In this document: piece by piece, positions 13,901 to 29,526 of the stretch
Position numbering within the stretch: position 1 is the stretch's first letter
Layout of the letters: every line of letters begins with the position of its first letter
From: Calvatia gigantea
Lineage: Eukaryota; Basidiomycota; Agaricomycetes; Agaricales; Lycoperdaceae
Reading direction: 5' to 3'
NCBI GenBank assembly: GCA_025093985.1
Contig: JACAAK010000006.1
Location: 744,001 to 808,000, forward strand
DNA length: 64,000 nucleotides
The notes under the pieces: generated by a model
Seen by the model: only the letters and a program-made list of their open reading frames with translations
The model's database searches: none
What the model was told of the DNA's origin: nothing
Program-made: the position numbers and the translations under genes

Positions 13901-15247
13901 GGCTATGTGGCGTGGTTACAAACCGCGAGCTCGAAGCCCTTCCTCGGGAAATAGACGATGATAATCAATGTATTGCTCGCACCTTATGTTTCGAACTGGC
14001 GAATACATGCTGTAAAGAGAACACATGGTGTCTTCCGCTCGTGCCTTCAACCCGAAGGATACAGACAGAAGGTGCTCCTCATTGAACTTTACATCCCTTC
14101 CTCCTCGGGAAATAGACGATGATCATCATTGTATCGCTTGCACCTTATGTTTCGAGAATACATGCTGCAAAGAGAACACATGGCGTCTTCCGCTCGTGCC
14201 TGGAGCCCGGAGGATACAGACAGAAGGTGCTCCTCATTGAGCTGGACATACCGTTTGAATGAGGCGGAGTAGGACCCGGCAGAACTGACATGACAGTGAA
14301 GGTGAGCGGGACCAGTCGATATCATGATGGCGATGATGATGGTTACTATAAGAGCAACTCAGCACTCGCAGCGCAGCCCCGCGGCCCAGTTCTCGGTGAG
14401 TGTATTGAACAACGTCACTACAGAGCATTTAAGATTCAAAGGACTGAGTTGGTGGCTGGATGCACGTGATCTCCCAAAATATCATGCTGTGATTGTGAGC
14501 CGCATGTAGCATTGGAGACATTTGCTTCTACTCGCATGCACCCACTCAATATGACATACAGCAGGATGTGGTGGATACACGGAAATCACCAAACACTAGA
14601 TCAAACCATATGTTCTTTCTTCTCCATCTTTGTTTCCCCTCACGCCACTTGTTTTGGTGTCTTGTGGTTACATGCTGTTCCCTGCGTCACCTGGACCAGA
14701 AGCGACCTAACTCGCAGAGCGACTTCCGACTTGTCCTACACTTTTTAGGTTCGCTCTCTTTAATACTTCTCGTAAGGGGATGACGGATTGTCCTAGGCAA
14801 CTCGCGATTGGTGTGTCTGGCATTAGTACCAGTAACAATTTTTCCGCGACGGTAGAGCCGAACTCATCTTGCGGGCTTAATGGTTCACTCGGACTCATTC
14901 GGACACCTGGGGTCCCTGAGAATGGTTCCATTACTCTCCTTCCGTCGGACTCCTTCGATGCTATGCCTAGCCAACCGGAGATTCATGTGCCTTCTGACTA
15001 ACTGTTATGTCCCATTGTTAAGCGCTCTGTATGCTTCGAGCGTTGCCATGATCTCCATGGCTAGCTATCCATGTGCAAACCCTCTCAGGTTGCAGCTCTC
15101 TTGATGGCATACACATGTCGCTGATCTTGGGGCACCTTCTGTGGATGGTACTTAAGGTCGCATCCTCTCGGTGGATTTCCCCCAACTGCGGCCCGCCTCC
15201 TGCTGCTTCTTCCTCTTCCTTCACCTTGACTCTTCATCGAGATTGTC
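10947..15247. other. 4.3-kb region with no recognisable gene
   Basis: Contents by position: a long pyrimidine-rich tract (about 11240-11770), a cluster of AAGCTTCAAGC repeats (about 11924-11957), a C14 homopolymer (about 12009-12022) and a direct duplication (13938-14245, listed separately). All open frames are under 90 codons and show no family signature. The pyrimidine tract could be the leader of an unrecognised transcript. The last few hundred bases before 15248 must hold the chitinase promoter. Confidence 0.5.
13938..14245 (+). repeat. direct duplication, about 150-bp unit x2
   Basis: The segment from TCCTCGGGAAATAGACGATG to GGTGCTCCTCATTGA occurs at about 13941-14086 and again at about 14102-14239, with scattered differences and a 6-bp gap. 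It shows no coding signature and resembles no known element. Confidence 0.8.
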
Positions 15248-17332
<2,085 letters not shown>

Positions 17333-17562
17333 ATGGAGGAACTTCACCTCTCGGGCTATCCACCTGGAGAGCTTCCTTTTGAATGGTGTCTCCTTCTCAA
17401 GTCACTTCAATTTGTGACAAATAATTGTCCATCGCTCTTTCTAACTTTCTTTTTGTTTTCTCTTGTACGTTAAGTCAATGCAGGCAATGGTACCTGCGAA
17501 ATCCAAACATGCACTCTTTTCCTTTCAAAAGTCTGGGGGTGAAAATGAGGGGACCGAGGAAT
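17333..17562. terminator. convergent 3' region, chitinase / MTR4
   Basis: 230 bp between two facing stop codons. T-rich stretches occur around 17400-17460. No separate gene is seen. Confidence 0.4.
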
Positions 17563-20500
17563 CTACAAGTATAACGAAGAGCAGAAGATGACCGAATTTG
17601 GTCTCTCGAGCATCTCCCAAGATTTTTCGAACTTCTCTTTAAGTTCTTGGTTCCCAATGACCTTGGCTGCTTGCGCCATTTGGCGCAGTAGCTCTCCTAG
17701 CCGTCGGAAGACCCGGATTACACTTCCCTCGAACTGGTCTGTTAGCTAATGCAAGTGTGAGGTGCCAGGGGATCAACATGAGAGATAACCACGCACTTTG
17801 AGGATGTCGGAAAACGAGGCCCCCCGGCACCACTGCATGACGGCATCCATGAGCTCGACTTTGAATGAAGTTACATATTCTTCTTCGTCAATTGATAGTT
17901 TAGACTCTATGGATACTTTGGCTATGCGTCGCGCGAATTCCTGCATGACGCGCAGCGGTGATGCAAGCTCTTCCTTTAGTTTGGTGGTTTGCTCACTCTA
18001 CGACATTGGTAAGTCCAATTCAAAACTAGGATAAAGAGACCGTATACCTTTTCAGTGAACACAAAACAGCTCAACAGGGCCGCGCATTGCTCCGGTGTCA
18101 AGGGGTTGAACACACCATTGAAGATCAGCTCAGTCAATAGCAGCTCGTCGCCAGTACTAATCTCACATGCCACGCGTCCTTTCATATCAACAATATCCGC
18201 TGAAGTCGTAAAGCGCAATCGCCGAAGGACGCGTTTACGGCACTTAAGCTCTTCGAGCTGCAGGATATCATGTGTTGCTTGAATCCGTTTCTTGAGATCT
18301 CGAATTTTTTCTTGGTGCGCGCGTTTCTTGACATATAGAGTGTAGAGACGGGGAAGTTGTGGGGAGTTATGTAAGGGACCGGAGAACATTTTGTTTTCCA
18401 TAATTGAGATTTTCTGTGTGGTAAAGTTCAGTGAGATTCGACTCGGGTTGGAAGGACACGTACCTTAACTAACTCCTTGAACTTCTCATCTTTAATCCCC
18501 ATATGCTGAATCGGATCTAATAGAGCGATGCCCTTGGGGAAGCGACTCTGCACCTCCAGCACACTCTTCCACAGGTGCTCTCTGGGGGATTCTTGTCTTA
18601 GATCTTTGGGTACTACCAGCCGCAAATGGCTTATGCCGTCAATTGTCGACAATAGCACAGGTACAATGAGTGGTTGCCCTTTTTGGCCAGCGGGGCAGGG
18701 TTTGATACCAGTAGGCTGTCGAGTGACGTTAGAATGATCTTGGGATGGAGTGCTACCCTTCGCGCAGTTGAGGAGTACGTCGACAACGTACTGTTCGTGC
18801 GGTGGGAGATTTTCCAGTGGCATCGGGCGATTCTATTTGAAGTTCAGTAAGGATCGGTTCTAAGCCATAGGGTGGATGCGAGACGGGGAGCGACATACTT
18901 TTGGTGGTAAGCGCTTTTGGAAGTTGAGAACTACACCCCAACCGAAGTCAAAATCCTGATACTTGATTTTGACAAGTCGGCCGGGGAGGAGGAATGGCAG
19001 GGAATAGCTTGGATGTGTGATGACTTCTCGAAAGTCGGCGGACATTTGTTCGAGTTGTTGGCGATATTCATAGTACTCTGCTATACGTTCTTCATCAGGT
19101 ATAACCATCACATTCTTCGCCTCCTCCTCTCCCTTTAGTTCTACGCAGATATCAGTACGTTTGATGACATCAGGAGTTCAGGGGTACACACCATTTTCAA
19201 GTTTGGGTATTCCCGCACTACTCTGGAACTGGAAGAAACATCTCTCGAGCATATATTCTGGGTTGATCCCCTCCACCTTCATCAGGTTCAAAATCATGTT
19301 ATATCCCAGATGAAATGCTGAGTCCAAACGATCAGCTTCACCCTTCACCATCGCCTTAGCGGCTGACGGCTCAAGTTTCTCGTCACACATCATGATCACC
19401 ACTCCGCGATCATCCAAACCACGTCGTCCTGCACGTCCCGACATCTGAATGTATTCTCCTGACGATAGGTTTCGGAACTCGCGACCGTCAAATTTACGCG
19501 CTGCGGTGAAGACGACAGTTTTTGCAGGCATATTTAGCCCAATTGAAAATGTCTCAGTCGCGAAGAGAACTTTGATGAGACCCTCTTGGAACAATATTTC
19601 GATAACTTCTTTAAGGATAGGAAGGAGGCCGCTATGATGGACGCCAATACCACGTCGGAGAAGGGGAAGGAGATTAGCGATTTGGGGTAGTTGACGGTCA
19701 GCTTCTGCAAGGTTGGCGATGGCATTGTTGAAGATGTTGGTAACGAGATCTTGTTCGTCTGTGGAGTTGAATTCAAACTTGGACATGGTCATCGCGAGGC
19801 CTTCGCATTCCCGTTTGCCGAAGGCAAAGACAATAACGGGATTGTAGTTTTTCAGCATGATCATCTTGATGATCTTTGAGATGTCCGAAGAACCTTCATA
19901 CGTCGGGGATGAATTCGGGTTTGCATTGACTGTTAGAAGTTCACTCACCTTTCTTGTCCATGCCTCCCTTTTTAAGTTTTCGTTTCTTTCCCTTGCCTGC
20001 TGTCGCGTCTGCAGGATCGTCACCTGCATTATCCTGCAACTTTCCCATTGCTTTGCTGAAGTTGTCTTCTCGGAATTCCCCCTTTTCATTCACAACGAGG
20101 AAAATACCTTCTCCACCAGCAGGGAAGAGGTAGTGTTGTAAAGGGGTAGGACGGAAATCAGTATAGACGACGTGACAGGGTTGCTCGTGTGATTTGCATA
20201 TCCATTCCGCGAATTGCATGGCGTTGGGTATTGTTGCAGAGAGGAAGACGTAGCGCACGGTATGGGGGAGGAGAATGATGGTTTCTTCCCAAACCACACC
20301 CCGCTCTTTATCGCGCATGTAGTGAATTTCGTCGAAGATAACCCATGCTACTTCCCGCATTATCTCTGAACCGCGGTATAGCATTGAACGTAGAATCTGA
20401 CAAATTGATATTAGCGAAAGGTATAATCATTATATTGACCACATACTTCTGTTGTCATAACGAGACAAGTCGCAGAGGGATTGATAGTCACATCTCCCGT

Positions 20501-21301
20501 CATAAGTCCAACATCCCCAAATTCTGCGAGCATTTCACGGTACTTTTGATTACTTAGTGCCTAAAAAAGACTTGGTGAACACTGCAGTCGCTGTGGAATC
20601 TTAAGCGGATAAGAACCTTGATAGGACTCGTATAAATTACTCTCTGTTTTCTATTAAGACATTGTGCAATGGCGTACTCGGCTACAACTGTCTTTCCTGC
20701 ACTAGTATGGGCCGACACCAAGACGCTCTCATTACGTTGAATAGCATAAACCGACACCTTCTGGAATGGATCCAATTCGAACTTGTATTCTCGATCTGGC
20801 TTTGCAGGTGGAACATGTTGTGATATTGGAACGTAGTCGTACCCCGGTGGGACTGCTACTTGATGTCGGACCTTGCGTGGTGAGATAACTGCTGAGTTGT
20901 GAATCGTCTGGGTACAAGAGATTTCACCTTACCTGGTGCCGAAGCTCCAAACGTGATCCAGCTTCCGTTGTGGCCCCAGTCAATCCAGCACTCGCGGCGA
21001 CTTCTCGCTTTGCCTCGGTTTCGAAATCGTCCAGGACGATAGGTTTTGGCGACCCAATCCTTGCTCTTTTTGTCGGGCCAGTCCCATCTAATTGTCCATC
21101 ACTTCCCATGTCCACACCTCCATTCTGGTCCATAGGTGTTGGTGACGGACTCTCTGCTTTTCTCTTTAGAATGGGTACGGGTGTTGCTGGCCGATCCTTT
21201 TCATCAAATGCTTGCTCCTGTTCTGTGTCATCTTGAATATCAACATCGTCGTTGTCGTCTGCAGGGGCATCGAGAAAGGAGAAAAGGTCGTTGGCACTCA
21301 T
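17563..21301 (-). CDS. mtr4: Mtr4-type exosome RNA helicase
   Basis: Nuclear DExH-box helicase of the TRAMP complex that feeds RNA 3' ends to the exosome. Start chosen at the ATG at 21301 ([11 protein letters not shown]), because the acidic start is typical; an ATG ten codons upstream is possible. After a low-complexity acidic N terminus come motif [17 protein letters not shown] (about 20690), motif [11 protein letters not shown] (about 20320), motif [13 protein letters not shown], and motif [12 protein letters not shown] (about 19430). The arch/KOW insertion spans about 18430-19110. The C-terminal helical domain includes [13 protein letters not shown] and [16 protein letters not shown]. The protein ends SSLYL, the family's usual ending; stop TAG at 17563-17565. 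The conserved C-terminal domain and the KOW arch indicate Mtr4; Ski2 would lack this N terminus. Tail-to-tail with the chitinase; the catalase gene ends 168 bp upstream on the same strand. Confidence 0.95.
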
Positions 21302-21469
21302 CGGAGAATTGAGCAAAAGCAAGATGCCCATTTCAAAATCTGGCTGATGTCACGATATTGTTCGTTAGTCACGCTTCGAGTGACGCCCATGTGTGCACAC
21401 TTCCTGTCCAATAGAACCATAGCTAACATCTTAACTAGATACAAATTACAAAAAGTTTGTGCCAATACG

Positions 21470-23531
21470 TTACAAGTTAGCGACACCTCTCAGGTTACTG
21501 GCAACGCCGACCTGATGCCTGAATTTCAAAGCTTCTTCAGCGGACTTAACTTGGAGTGGCCTGACAGGAGGGTGGCCAATGGCAGCAGCAATGCGGTCCG
21601 AGAGACCTTGGTCAACGGCGGCCCAAACCGACACTAGAGCGAGAGTGGTCAAACTTAGTTAAACGACAGTTGTATACGTCAAACTTACATTGCCTAGCCT
21701 TGACTTCGGGGCTCTTGACCTGTCCGAAGTGACCCGCGACATTCCGGACGTAGGTTTCGCGTTCCTTGTCGTTCCAGACCTTGAGCCAGAGAGCACGGGG
21801 TTGTTCAAAGTCGACTGAAAGGGGCCACGCTGAGTTACGAGACAGAGGTAGCCATGGAAAACCCTCGATACTTACGTGCAGTAATCTCACTCAAATCTCT
21901 CCAAGCACCATTAATGAAGTTCTCGTGTTTAGCATCACGCTCAAAGTCACGAACGTGAGCGTCGATGTGGCCTTTCCTACCCTGATAACTCAAAGGCTGG
22001 ATGCTGCTCTGGTAATTGGGCCTGTTGCCCTGATTAACGAAGGCCATGGGACCATCACGTTGAAAGTTGGCAACAGGAACAATGGGAGCGTTCACGGGGA
22101 GTTGGGCGTAGTTTGCTCCGAGACGGTGACGGTGGGTATCGGGATATGAGAAGAGACGAGACTGGAGGACAGGATCGGCCGAGGGTTCAATGTAAGGGAC
22201 GAGATGAGAAGGAGCGAAGGCGGCCTATCGTTTGATAAAAGATAATCAGAATACTGTAGTCCGATTGGACTGTCCCAAAAATGACTTCTTACCTGCTCAA
22301 TCTCGGCAAAATAGTTTTGAGGGTTCTCGTTGAGAACGAATTTTCCAATCGGGCGCAAGGGGTATTGTGCGTGTGGCCAGATCTTGGTAAGATCAAGGAT
22401 GTTATAGCGGAATTCTTCTGCTTGTTGCGGAGTCATGGTTTGCTGTGAGAGATTCGATGAGTCAAGTACAAATGCACGGATTGGTGTCAAAAACCCACGA
22501 TGTAGACGGTCCAAGATGGGTAGTCGCCCTTCTCAATAGCATTGTAGAGTTGCTCAGTGCTGTAGTCTGGGTTCTCTCCAGAAAGACGAGCGGCTGTAGC
22601 GTTATCAAGAGTCTACGAGTTTTCCGAGTCAGAAAGGATAACAGAAGAATTGATTGTTTATTTACCTTGAAACCACGATCAGCACGAACGTGGACTTGAA
22701 CGTAAACAAAAGAGCCATCATCCTTGCACCATTTGAAAGTGTGTCCGGAGTAACCGTGCTGGTTGAAGACACCGTCCGGAGTTCCACGGTCAGAGAAGAG
22801 AATCATCATCTGGTGGATAGACTCTGGATTTTGAGAGAGGTAGTCCTGAGTAATGAATTAAAGCTTTACTAAAGGCCGTTGCAAAAAAGGATATAATTAA
22901 CAGACTTACCCAGAACATAGTAGGATCCTTAAGATGTGTCTGGGGGTCCCTCTTCTGGGTGTGGATGAAGTGCGGGAATTTGGCAGGGTCACGGATGAAG
23001 AAGATCGGAGTGTTGTTGAACACCCAGTCCCAGTTACCCTCCTCAGTCCTAAGCTTGAGAGAGAAACCACGAGGATCACGAGCGGTGTCGGCGGATCCGG
23101 ATTCGCCACCGACGGTGGAGAAACGGGCGGTGACGCGGACCTTCTTCCCGACACCCTGGAAGAGGGATTGGGAGGTGATATCGCTCAAGTCATGGGTGAC
23201 CTCGAAGTATCCGTGGGCACCTGCACCCTTGGCGTGGACCTACATCGAGTTAATCGATTTGGTGTGTCGTTTGGAGGAGTAGCATCGAGGAACTTACGAC
23301 ACGCTCTGGGATACGCTCGCGATCGAAGTGGGCGAGGAGATCGATGTGGTGGAAATCTGGGCATCAATCAGGTTAGAGAACAGTCTTAGTTCAGAGGAAT
23401 CTCGGACCTTGGAGGAGGAGAGGTCCATGGAGACCAGCCCTCTGAGCCGAGTAGGGTTCATTAACCGGGGCACCGGTGGAGGTGGTGTAGACGGCGCCGT
23501 CCTTGTTCTTGTATACAGCTTCGGTGGGCAT
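21470..23531 (-). CDS. cat: monofunctional heme catalase (small-subunit clade)
   Basis: Converts hydrogen peroxide to water and oxygen. Start ATG at 23531 ([17 protein letters not shown]). The active-site His lies in [18 protein letters not shown] (about 23230), the catalytic Asn in [10 protein letters not shown], and the heme-ligand Tyr in [16 protein letters not shown] (about 22130). About 500 residues without the extra flavodoxin-like domain of large-subunit catalases. At least six short introns are inferred. The C terminus reads GVANL, close to the weak ANL peroxisomal signal of animal catalase rather than SKL, so peroxisomal import is possible but unproven. Divergent from the uL14 gene. 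Confidence 0.95.
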
Positions 23532-24872
23532 TGTGAATGACAATGGATTGTGAAGAGAAAGGCGGGTGAGCGATCGCGCGTGCGATCGAGAGCTTATAAA
23601 CCCTGTATTCTGGGAACATACCTATTCCAATTACTCATCTTCGAATGTGGACTGAGATTCAGAAAGAAGGATATCGCGAATGCACGTGATGTCACAGGCC
23701 CCAGTGTGAAGACTTTCTTAGAAATCCGGCGTTCCTTATTGGTCGCAAGCCCCTTTGGGCAATATTAAGGATGCAAGGGACAGTGGTTGTCGGCGTCGTG
23801 GTGGATCGCAAAGATTGAACGTTGAACGTTGATCGATAGATTAGGACCACAGAGGAATACCAGAGCTTGTTGATTGCGATTCTTCACCACCTGGCTTTGG
23901 ATGCCAGAGAGATCGATAACGAGGCTAAACTTGGCGATGATCGCTGTATCTGAATTCGCGTCGTGCGCACGAGAAACATGTTCTCACCTCCAGCGTCAGC
24001 TGATTAATGGTCTTCTGTAGATGTCAAAGGAACTTGTCATGGCATGATCATCTGAGGACACCCCCTTGGGGTCATTTGAGGTCATTTGATGGTCCGGCCG
24101 CCAAAGTCGAGCCATGGCCTAGGCTGCCGTCACGTTGTGGAGGGGAGAAAATGGAACGTAGTTAGCGTAACCCAATGTGAGAGACTAAGAACTGGCCCCA
24201 AGCTTCTCTAACAATTTTTGTCGCCTTCTTCTGTTTGATAGCGGGTAATGTATATAGACGTTAAATTTCTGTGAATTCGGAGAAATCATGATGCGTGGGG
24301 AGTTCCTTGAAGTCAAGCAGCGTGTCCGAACGCGTCGTCGATGCATTCTACTCGAAGATGGCGATGTTTTCTGGGTGTCTTGATGGTCAAATTAGCCTAA
24401 TATGGACTACCCCGAGCCGACAACAGCATGGTGTGGAATGTTCCTGTTCGGCAAAGTTGAAAGGTCAGGAACTCCTGCAGGATTGTCTGGAAATAGGCCA
24501 CAGTAGAATCGTCCAGAACAGAAAAAATAACGGCAAATACGACGGTTCTGACGACATTGGAGAGGGGAACTGTTACTTTCACTCGGGTCCTTTTCCATTA
24601 GTGCTCGGCGATGTTCTATTAGAGTGTTTAAAAATGGGAGGCGAAAGAGGATGAGTGACAAGTTACATCTGACAAGCATCAAAGAGCTTGGCACAAGATA
24701 AGATCTAATAATCAAACTCAGCGTTCAAACCACGTGCTCTACGGGACAAGCCGGATAACTACATAGGTAATATGAGCCGATATCGGCACTGGAACCTTGT
24801 TTGAGAGATCCCTCTCTTCCTTTGGTGGGAGGTTATTAACTCGTCCAAGTTTCGTCGGGACAATCTTCAAAA
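23532..24872. promoter_or_regulatory. 1.3-kb divergent upstream region, catalase / uL14
   Basis: Contains both promoters. A 119-codon open frame at 24295-24654 (+) matches nothing I know and has a competing antisense frame, so I do not call it a gene. It could be transcribed leader or a non-coding RNA. No clear heat-shock or oxidative-stress element could be fixed by eye. Confidence 0.4.
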
Positions 24873-25685
<813 letters not shown>

Positions 25686-25727
25686 TGAATATGACATGTA
25701 TCACAAAACTCCAACATTATCAAGGTG

Positions 25728-26928
25728 CTATGGGTCTATTTTCTCTTTGGGCTTTATCTTGACTCCAAGTAACTTGGGCTTCGGTTTGCTTGGCTTTGGA
25801 GTTGTGTTCGATGAGATGGCCGGAGGTGATGTTAGGAAAGACGAGGTTATCTTGAGAAGTGAGGGAGGTGGGACATCTTTTGAAACCTTCGGCTTGGAGG
25901 TTCGTTGCACGCCAGAGCTGGGTTGAAAATCCAACGGGGATGTCTGTGGTTTGGGCGGGAGCGAAGGATGAAGTGGTGCGGCATTCGATGGCGTGTTGGA
26001 ATCTCGTTCAAGCTGACGCAGCTTAGCCTCTATCCTGGCAATCTTGGCTGCCGTTCTGTGGGATCCACAGTTAGAAAGAAGCTGAGATGAGAATAGAGCA
26101 GGCCCTTTGACTGACCCAATGGGTTTCGATGTTGACCCGCTCTTAAGCAGACTGAGCGTTGTCGGTCGTCCAATTTCCATCATAGTTCGTTTTCCTCTAC
26201 TGCTACCGCCAGCGTCCAGGGGCGCATGATGAGCATAGGTGACAATAATCTTCCGGCCTCGTAGCAGTTTATCGTGAGCTGTTGCAATAGCTTTTTGCGC
26301 ATCCTAGAAGTTGTTTAAGTCACGTCAGCATTGTTGCAGTAGAGTCATTCTCATCCTCCAACGGGCCAACCCCTGGGTCGCTTATGACTATACCACGCAA
26401 CGTACGCGCGCACGAGGGACGTAGTTGCATGGTGATTTGTGGAGTCGTTTTCGCAAGACGAAGCCGGAAAAGTAACCCCAGGGTAAGCGATGGAGTTTTC
26501 CTCACAAGGAGAGAAAGTGACTTACGATTTCATCTGCATACTTGATAAACCCGTAGCCGCGTGGTTTTCCCTTCAGAGGTCCAGATTTGTGGAAGAGAAA
26601 ATCAACATTGGTGATTTTGCCAAACTTTGAAAAAACTTGTATTAGTGTATATCTAGAATTGATAATATGTTCAGCGGTGGTGAGAAGGGGAAGCGATAGT
26701 GGGTTGAACGCACTCGTCAACGGAAGTGTGTAAGTTTCCGACGTAGATGCGGTCCTTGCATAGTTGAGGGGTACGAGAGGAGGATGACGACTCGGTTCTT
26801 GTTGCAGGTTCTTCCAAAGCTGAGAATGAAGGATATGATAGATGTGGATTAGCGTCTCCCGTGGCAGTTTGGCCCGTAGATGTGCCAGAGATAAAGTGGT
26901 CGAGAGAGTCGTCGTCGTTGGAGGCCAT
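25728..26928 (-). CDS. RRM RNA-binding protein, RBM18-like
   Basis: One RNA-recognition motif in the first half: RNP2 is DRIYVGNLHT (about 26740) and RNP1 is PRGYGFIKYAD (about 26540). Between them lies NVDFLFHKSGPLKGK, which strongly resembles RBM18 proteins, including the AEKAI-type helix (DAQKAIATAHDKL). After the RRM come an Arg/Lys helix (AAKIARIEAKLRQLERD) and a long Pro/Ser/Lys-rich tail ending KIKPKEKIDP, which is probably disordered. The start ATG at 26928 is 121 bp from the divergent transaldolase start. Three or four short introns are inferred. The cellular role of RBM18 homologues is poorly known; RNA binding is inferred from the fold. Confidence 0.85.
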
Positions 26929-27049
26929 GCTGTTTGGGTTTGAATTTAGCCGCTAACAGTTGATTGGGCTGTCACATTACGTAATGAGCACGATAAGATA
27001 GGGATTTTGGAGATTTCGGCCAACTTACTCATCTTACTCTCTAACCACT
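26929..27049. promoter_or_regulatory. compact bidirectional promoter, RBM18-like / TAL1
   Basis: Only 121 bp separate two divergent start codons, so the two genes must share one small promoter. It contains ACGTAATGAGC and is AT-rich near 26985-27010. Confidence 0.5.
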
Positions 27050-28431
27050 ATGACCACCTCCCTCGACCAGCTCAAACAAACCGGCACCACCGTCGTGTCT
27101 GACTCCGGTGACTTTGAGTGTACGTCGCCTTGCGCCTCCCCCCTGACACTGCTCTTACTGACCCGCGACATTTGATTTTCAGCCATCGATGTTTACAAGC
27201 CCCAGGTAAGGACGAGCAATCGGTACCGTGTCGCTGCACAAAAATGTGCTGAAATGGGATTCTAGGATGCGACGACTAACCCTTCGTTGATCTTGGCTGC
27301 TGCCAACAAGCCCGGATACGGTCGTCTCATCGACGCCGCCATCCAATACGCCAAGGGCAAGGGCGGCGACCTTGAGACCCAGGTTAATAATGCTACTGAC
27401 AGACTTGTGAGTAATCTGCCCCATCTCTCACCCAAATTGTATCTTATTTTTCGCAGCTCGTCGAATTCGGCAAGGAGATCCTCGCCATTATTCCTGGTCG
27501 GGTCTCCACCGAGGTCGATGCCCGCCTTTCATTCGACAAGGAAGCCACCAAGAAGAAGGCGAGTTGGCTACTCCGGTTCCCACTTTCCATACTGCATTTC
27601 TAATCTTAGATTTTGGTGAATACCAGGCCAAGGAGTTGATCGCTCTCTACGAGTCTGTTGGTATCTCCAAGGATCGCATTTTGGTCAAGATTGCTTCAAC
27701 CTGGGAAGGTATCCAAGCTGCCAGGGAATTGGAACGTGACGATAAAATTCACTGCAACCTTACCCTCCTCTTTGGTTTTGGTCAGGCCGTTGCCTGTGCT
27801 GAAGCTGGTGTGACTTTGATCTCACCCTTCGTCGGTCGCGTACGTGAACATGACGTCATCCTTACAGCGGATCCTTAACATCTGCTTGTCCAGATCCTTG
27901 ACTGGTACAAGAAGAGTACTGGTAAGAATTACGAAGGCGACGAGGACCCGGGTGTCCAGTCCGTCAAGAAGATCTACAACTATTACAAGCAACACGGTTA
28001 CAAGACCATCGTCATGGGTGCATCTTTCCGTAACTGTAAGAGCAACAAATCATAATATACTCGGTATACGTTAACAGGATGATGCGCAGATTGGCGAGAT
28101 TAAGGCGCTTGCCGGCGTCGACTTCCTCACTATTTCGCCTGGCCTCCTCGAGGAACTCAACAACTCCACAAACCCCGTGCCCAAAAAGCTTGACGCCAGT
28201 GCCGGTATGTCATACTTCTTAGGTATTTTCTGATACATTACTCTAACCCGTCTCATAGCCGCGCAAGCACAGCCCATCAAGAAGGTTTCATTCGTCGATA
28301 ACGAGCCCGAGTTCCGCTGGTCTCTCCTACAGGACCAGATGGCTTTTGATAAATTGCATGAGGGCATCAAGAAGTTTGCTGAGGACGGTGAGACTCTCAA
28401 GGAGGTCTTGCGCAAGAAGCTTCAGGCTTGA
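27050..28431 (+). CDS. tal1: transaldolase
   Basis: Cytosolic enzyme of the non-oxidative pentose phosphate pathway; moves a dihydroxyacetone unit from sedoheptulose 7-phosphate to glyceraldehyde 3-phosphate. Start [20 protein letters not shown]; then the class I aldolase signature [13 protein letters not shown]. The Schiff-base Lys is in [12 protein letters not shown] (about 27690), followed by [18 protein letters not shown] and SPFVGRILDWY. It ends EVLRKKLQA; stop TGA at 28429-28431. About seven introns, several within the first 120 codons. Full length, no defects. Confidence 0.97.
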
Positions 28432-29526
28432 ATGTATACATGAGTGGTGGGGTAGAATCTGAATAGACAGTGAGGGCGGGGGAAAGTGTCGGGGTTCCTC
28501 TACTTGTGTATGAATCTTTCATTCATTTGATCGCTTTGATTTCAGCACCACCCCCTTTGTCTGAAAATGTTAAATCTGTAGAGATACCAGCGTGTAAAAA
28601 TTCTGGTACAGTCATCAATCGGCCAACGCGACAACATCACACAATGAGACAAAACAATCTCCTGGGTCGAGTTCTTCACCAATTGACCTCAAACCTTTTG
28701 TAAAATATGTAGTTCAATAACCGCCGTAAAGATAAAGTAATTGTGCTAGGATGCTGCTTCAGGAAATACCAAAATTTCGACTTTTATGCCTCAATTTTCC
28801 TCAAATTAATGTGTTTCAAAAATCCTGAGCACAATATATATGAGGGACTGAAGTACAACATCATGTAAACTGCAAAAGATGGTAAGTTACAGTTATGCGG
28901 AATAACCAGTACACATATAAAGCACTGTTTGTATCTGGGACACTGTACAGGTGGTCAAATGTGTCTTATGGTCACCTTATGTACATAGGGTCCTCAGTAT
29001 GACCATTGTTGAAATTGCTACAATCTGCACCTCCACCCACAGATCAATTTATCTCATTCTATATACTCCAATGGGACCCCCACAATACCCAAGAAATCAA
29101 GGTGGGTCAAAAAGCCAAGGATCATAACTTGGCAGCCCGTGCAGTTTTGTATCAATCAATGATAAACAGCCGAAATGACACCTCCCTACAAATCATTGAA
29201 TTGTCCTTGAAATACTCATTCCCTTTGCTCAAAATTGAGAAAGGACATTGCTAAGAGACATTAGTGATTGCATATATTACAGTTGTTTCTTGTGTAACCC
29301 ATTGTGACCGCAGCATTTTTCGAAATAAGATTTTTTGTCTCATTATGTGATTGATGACTGTAGTGTTGTCTACGGGATAATCGTTTAGTTGATAGTAATT
29401 CCATTATCCTGTCCATTGATTTGTCTCCGTGAACAGTGGGGCAATTTGCGAAGGATTTCAACAGTAGTTCCCGAGGACGTGCGGAAATTGCAGGAATGAA
29501 TGGTTTGATTGCGGTTAAACAGGTAG
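28432..29526. other. intergenic, no gene recognised
   Basis: About 1.1 kb, AT-rich, including the transaldolase 3' region. Open frames are short and without signatures. Confidence 0.5.

Noticed and set aside
13891..14240. Two similar short proteins as a duplicated gene
   Set aside because: The similarity comes from the DNA duplication; there is no upstream exon, no splice pattern and no family match.
24295..24654. 119-codon plus-strand ORF as a gene
   Set aside because: No recognisable domain and a competing antisense frame; it lies in the divergent promoter region.
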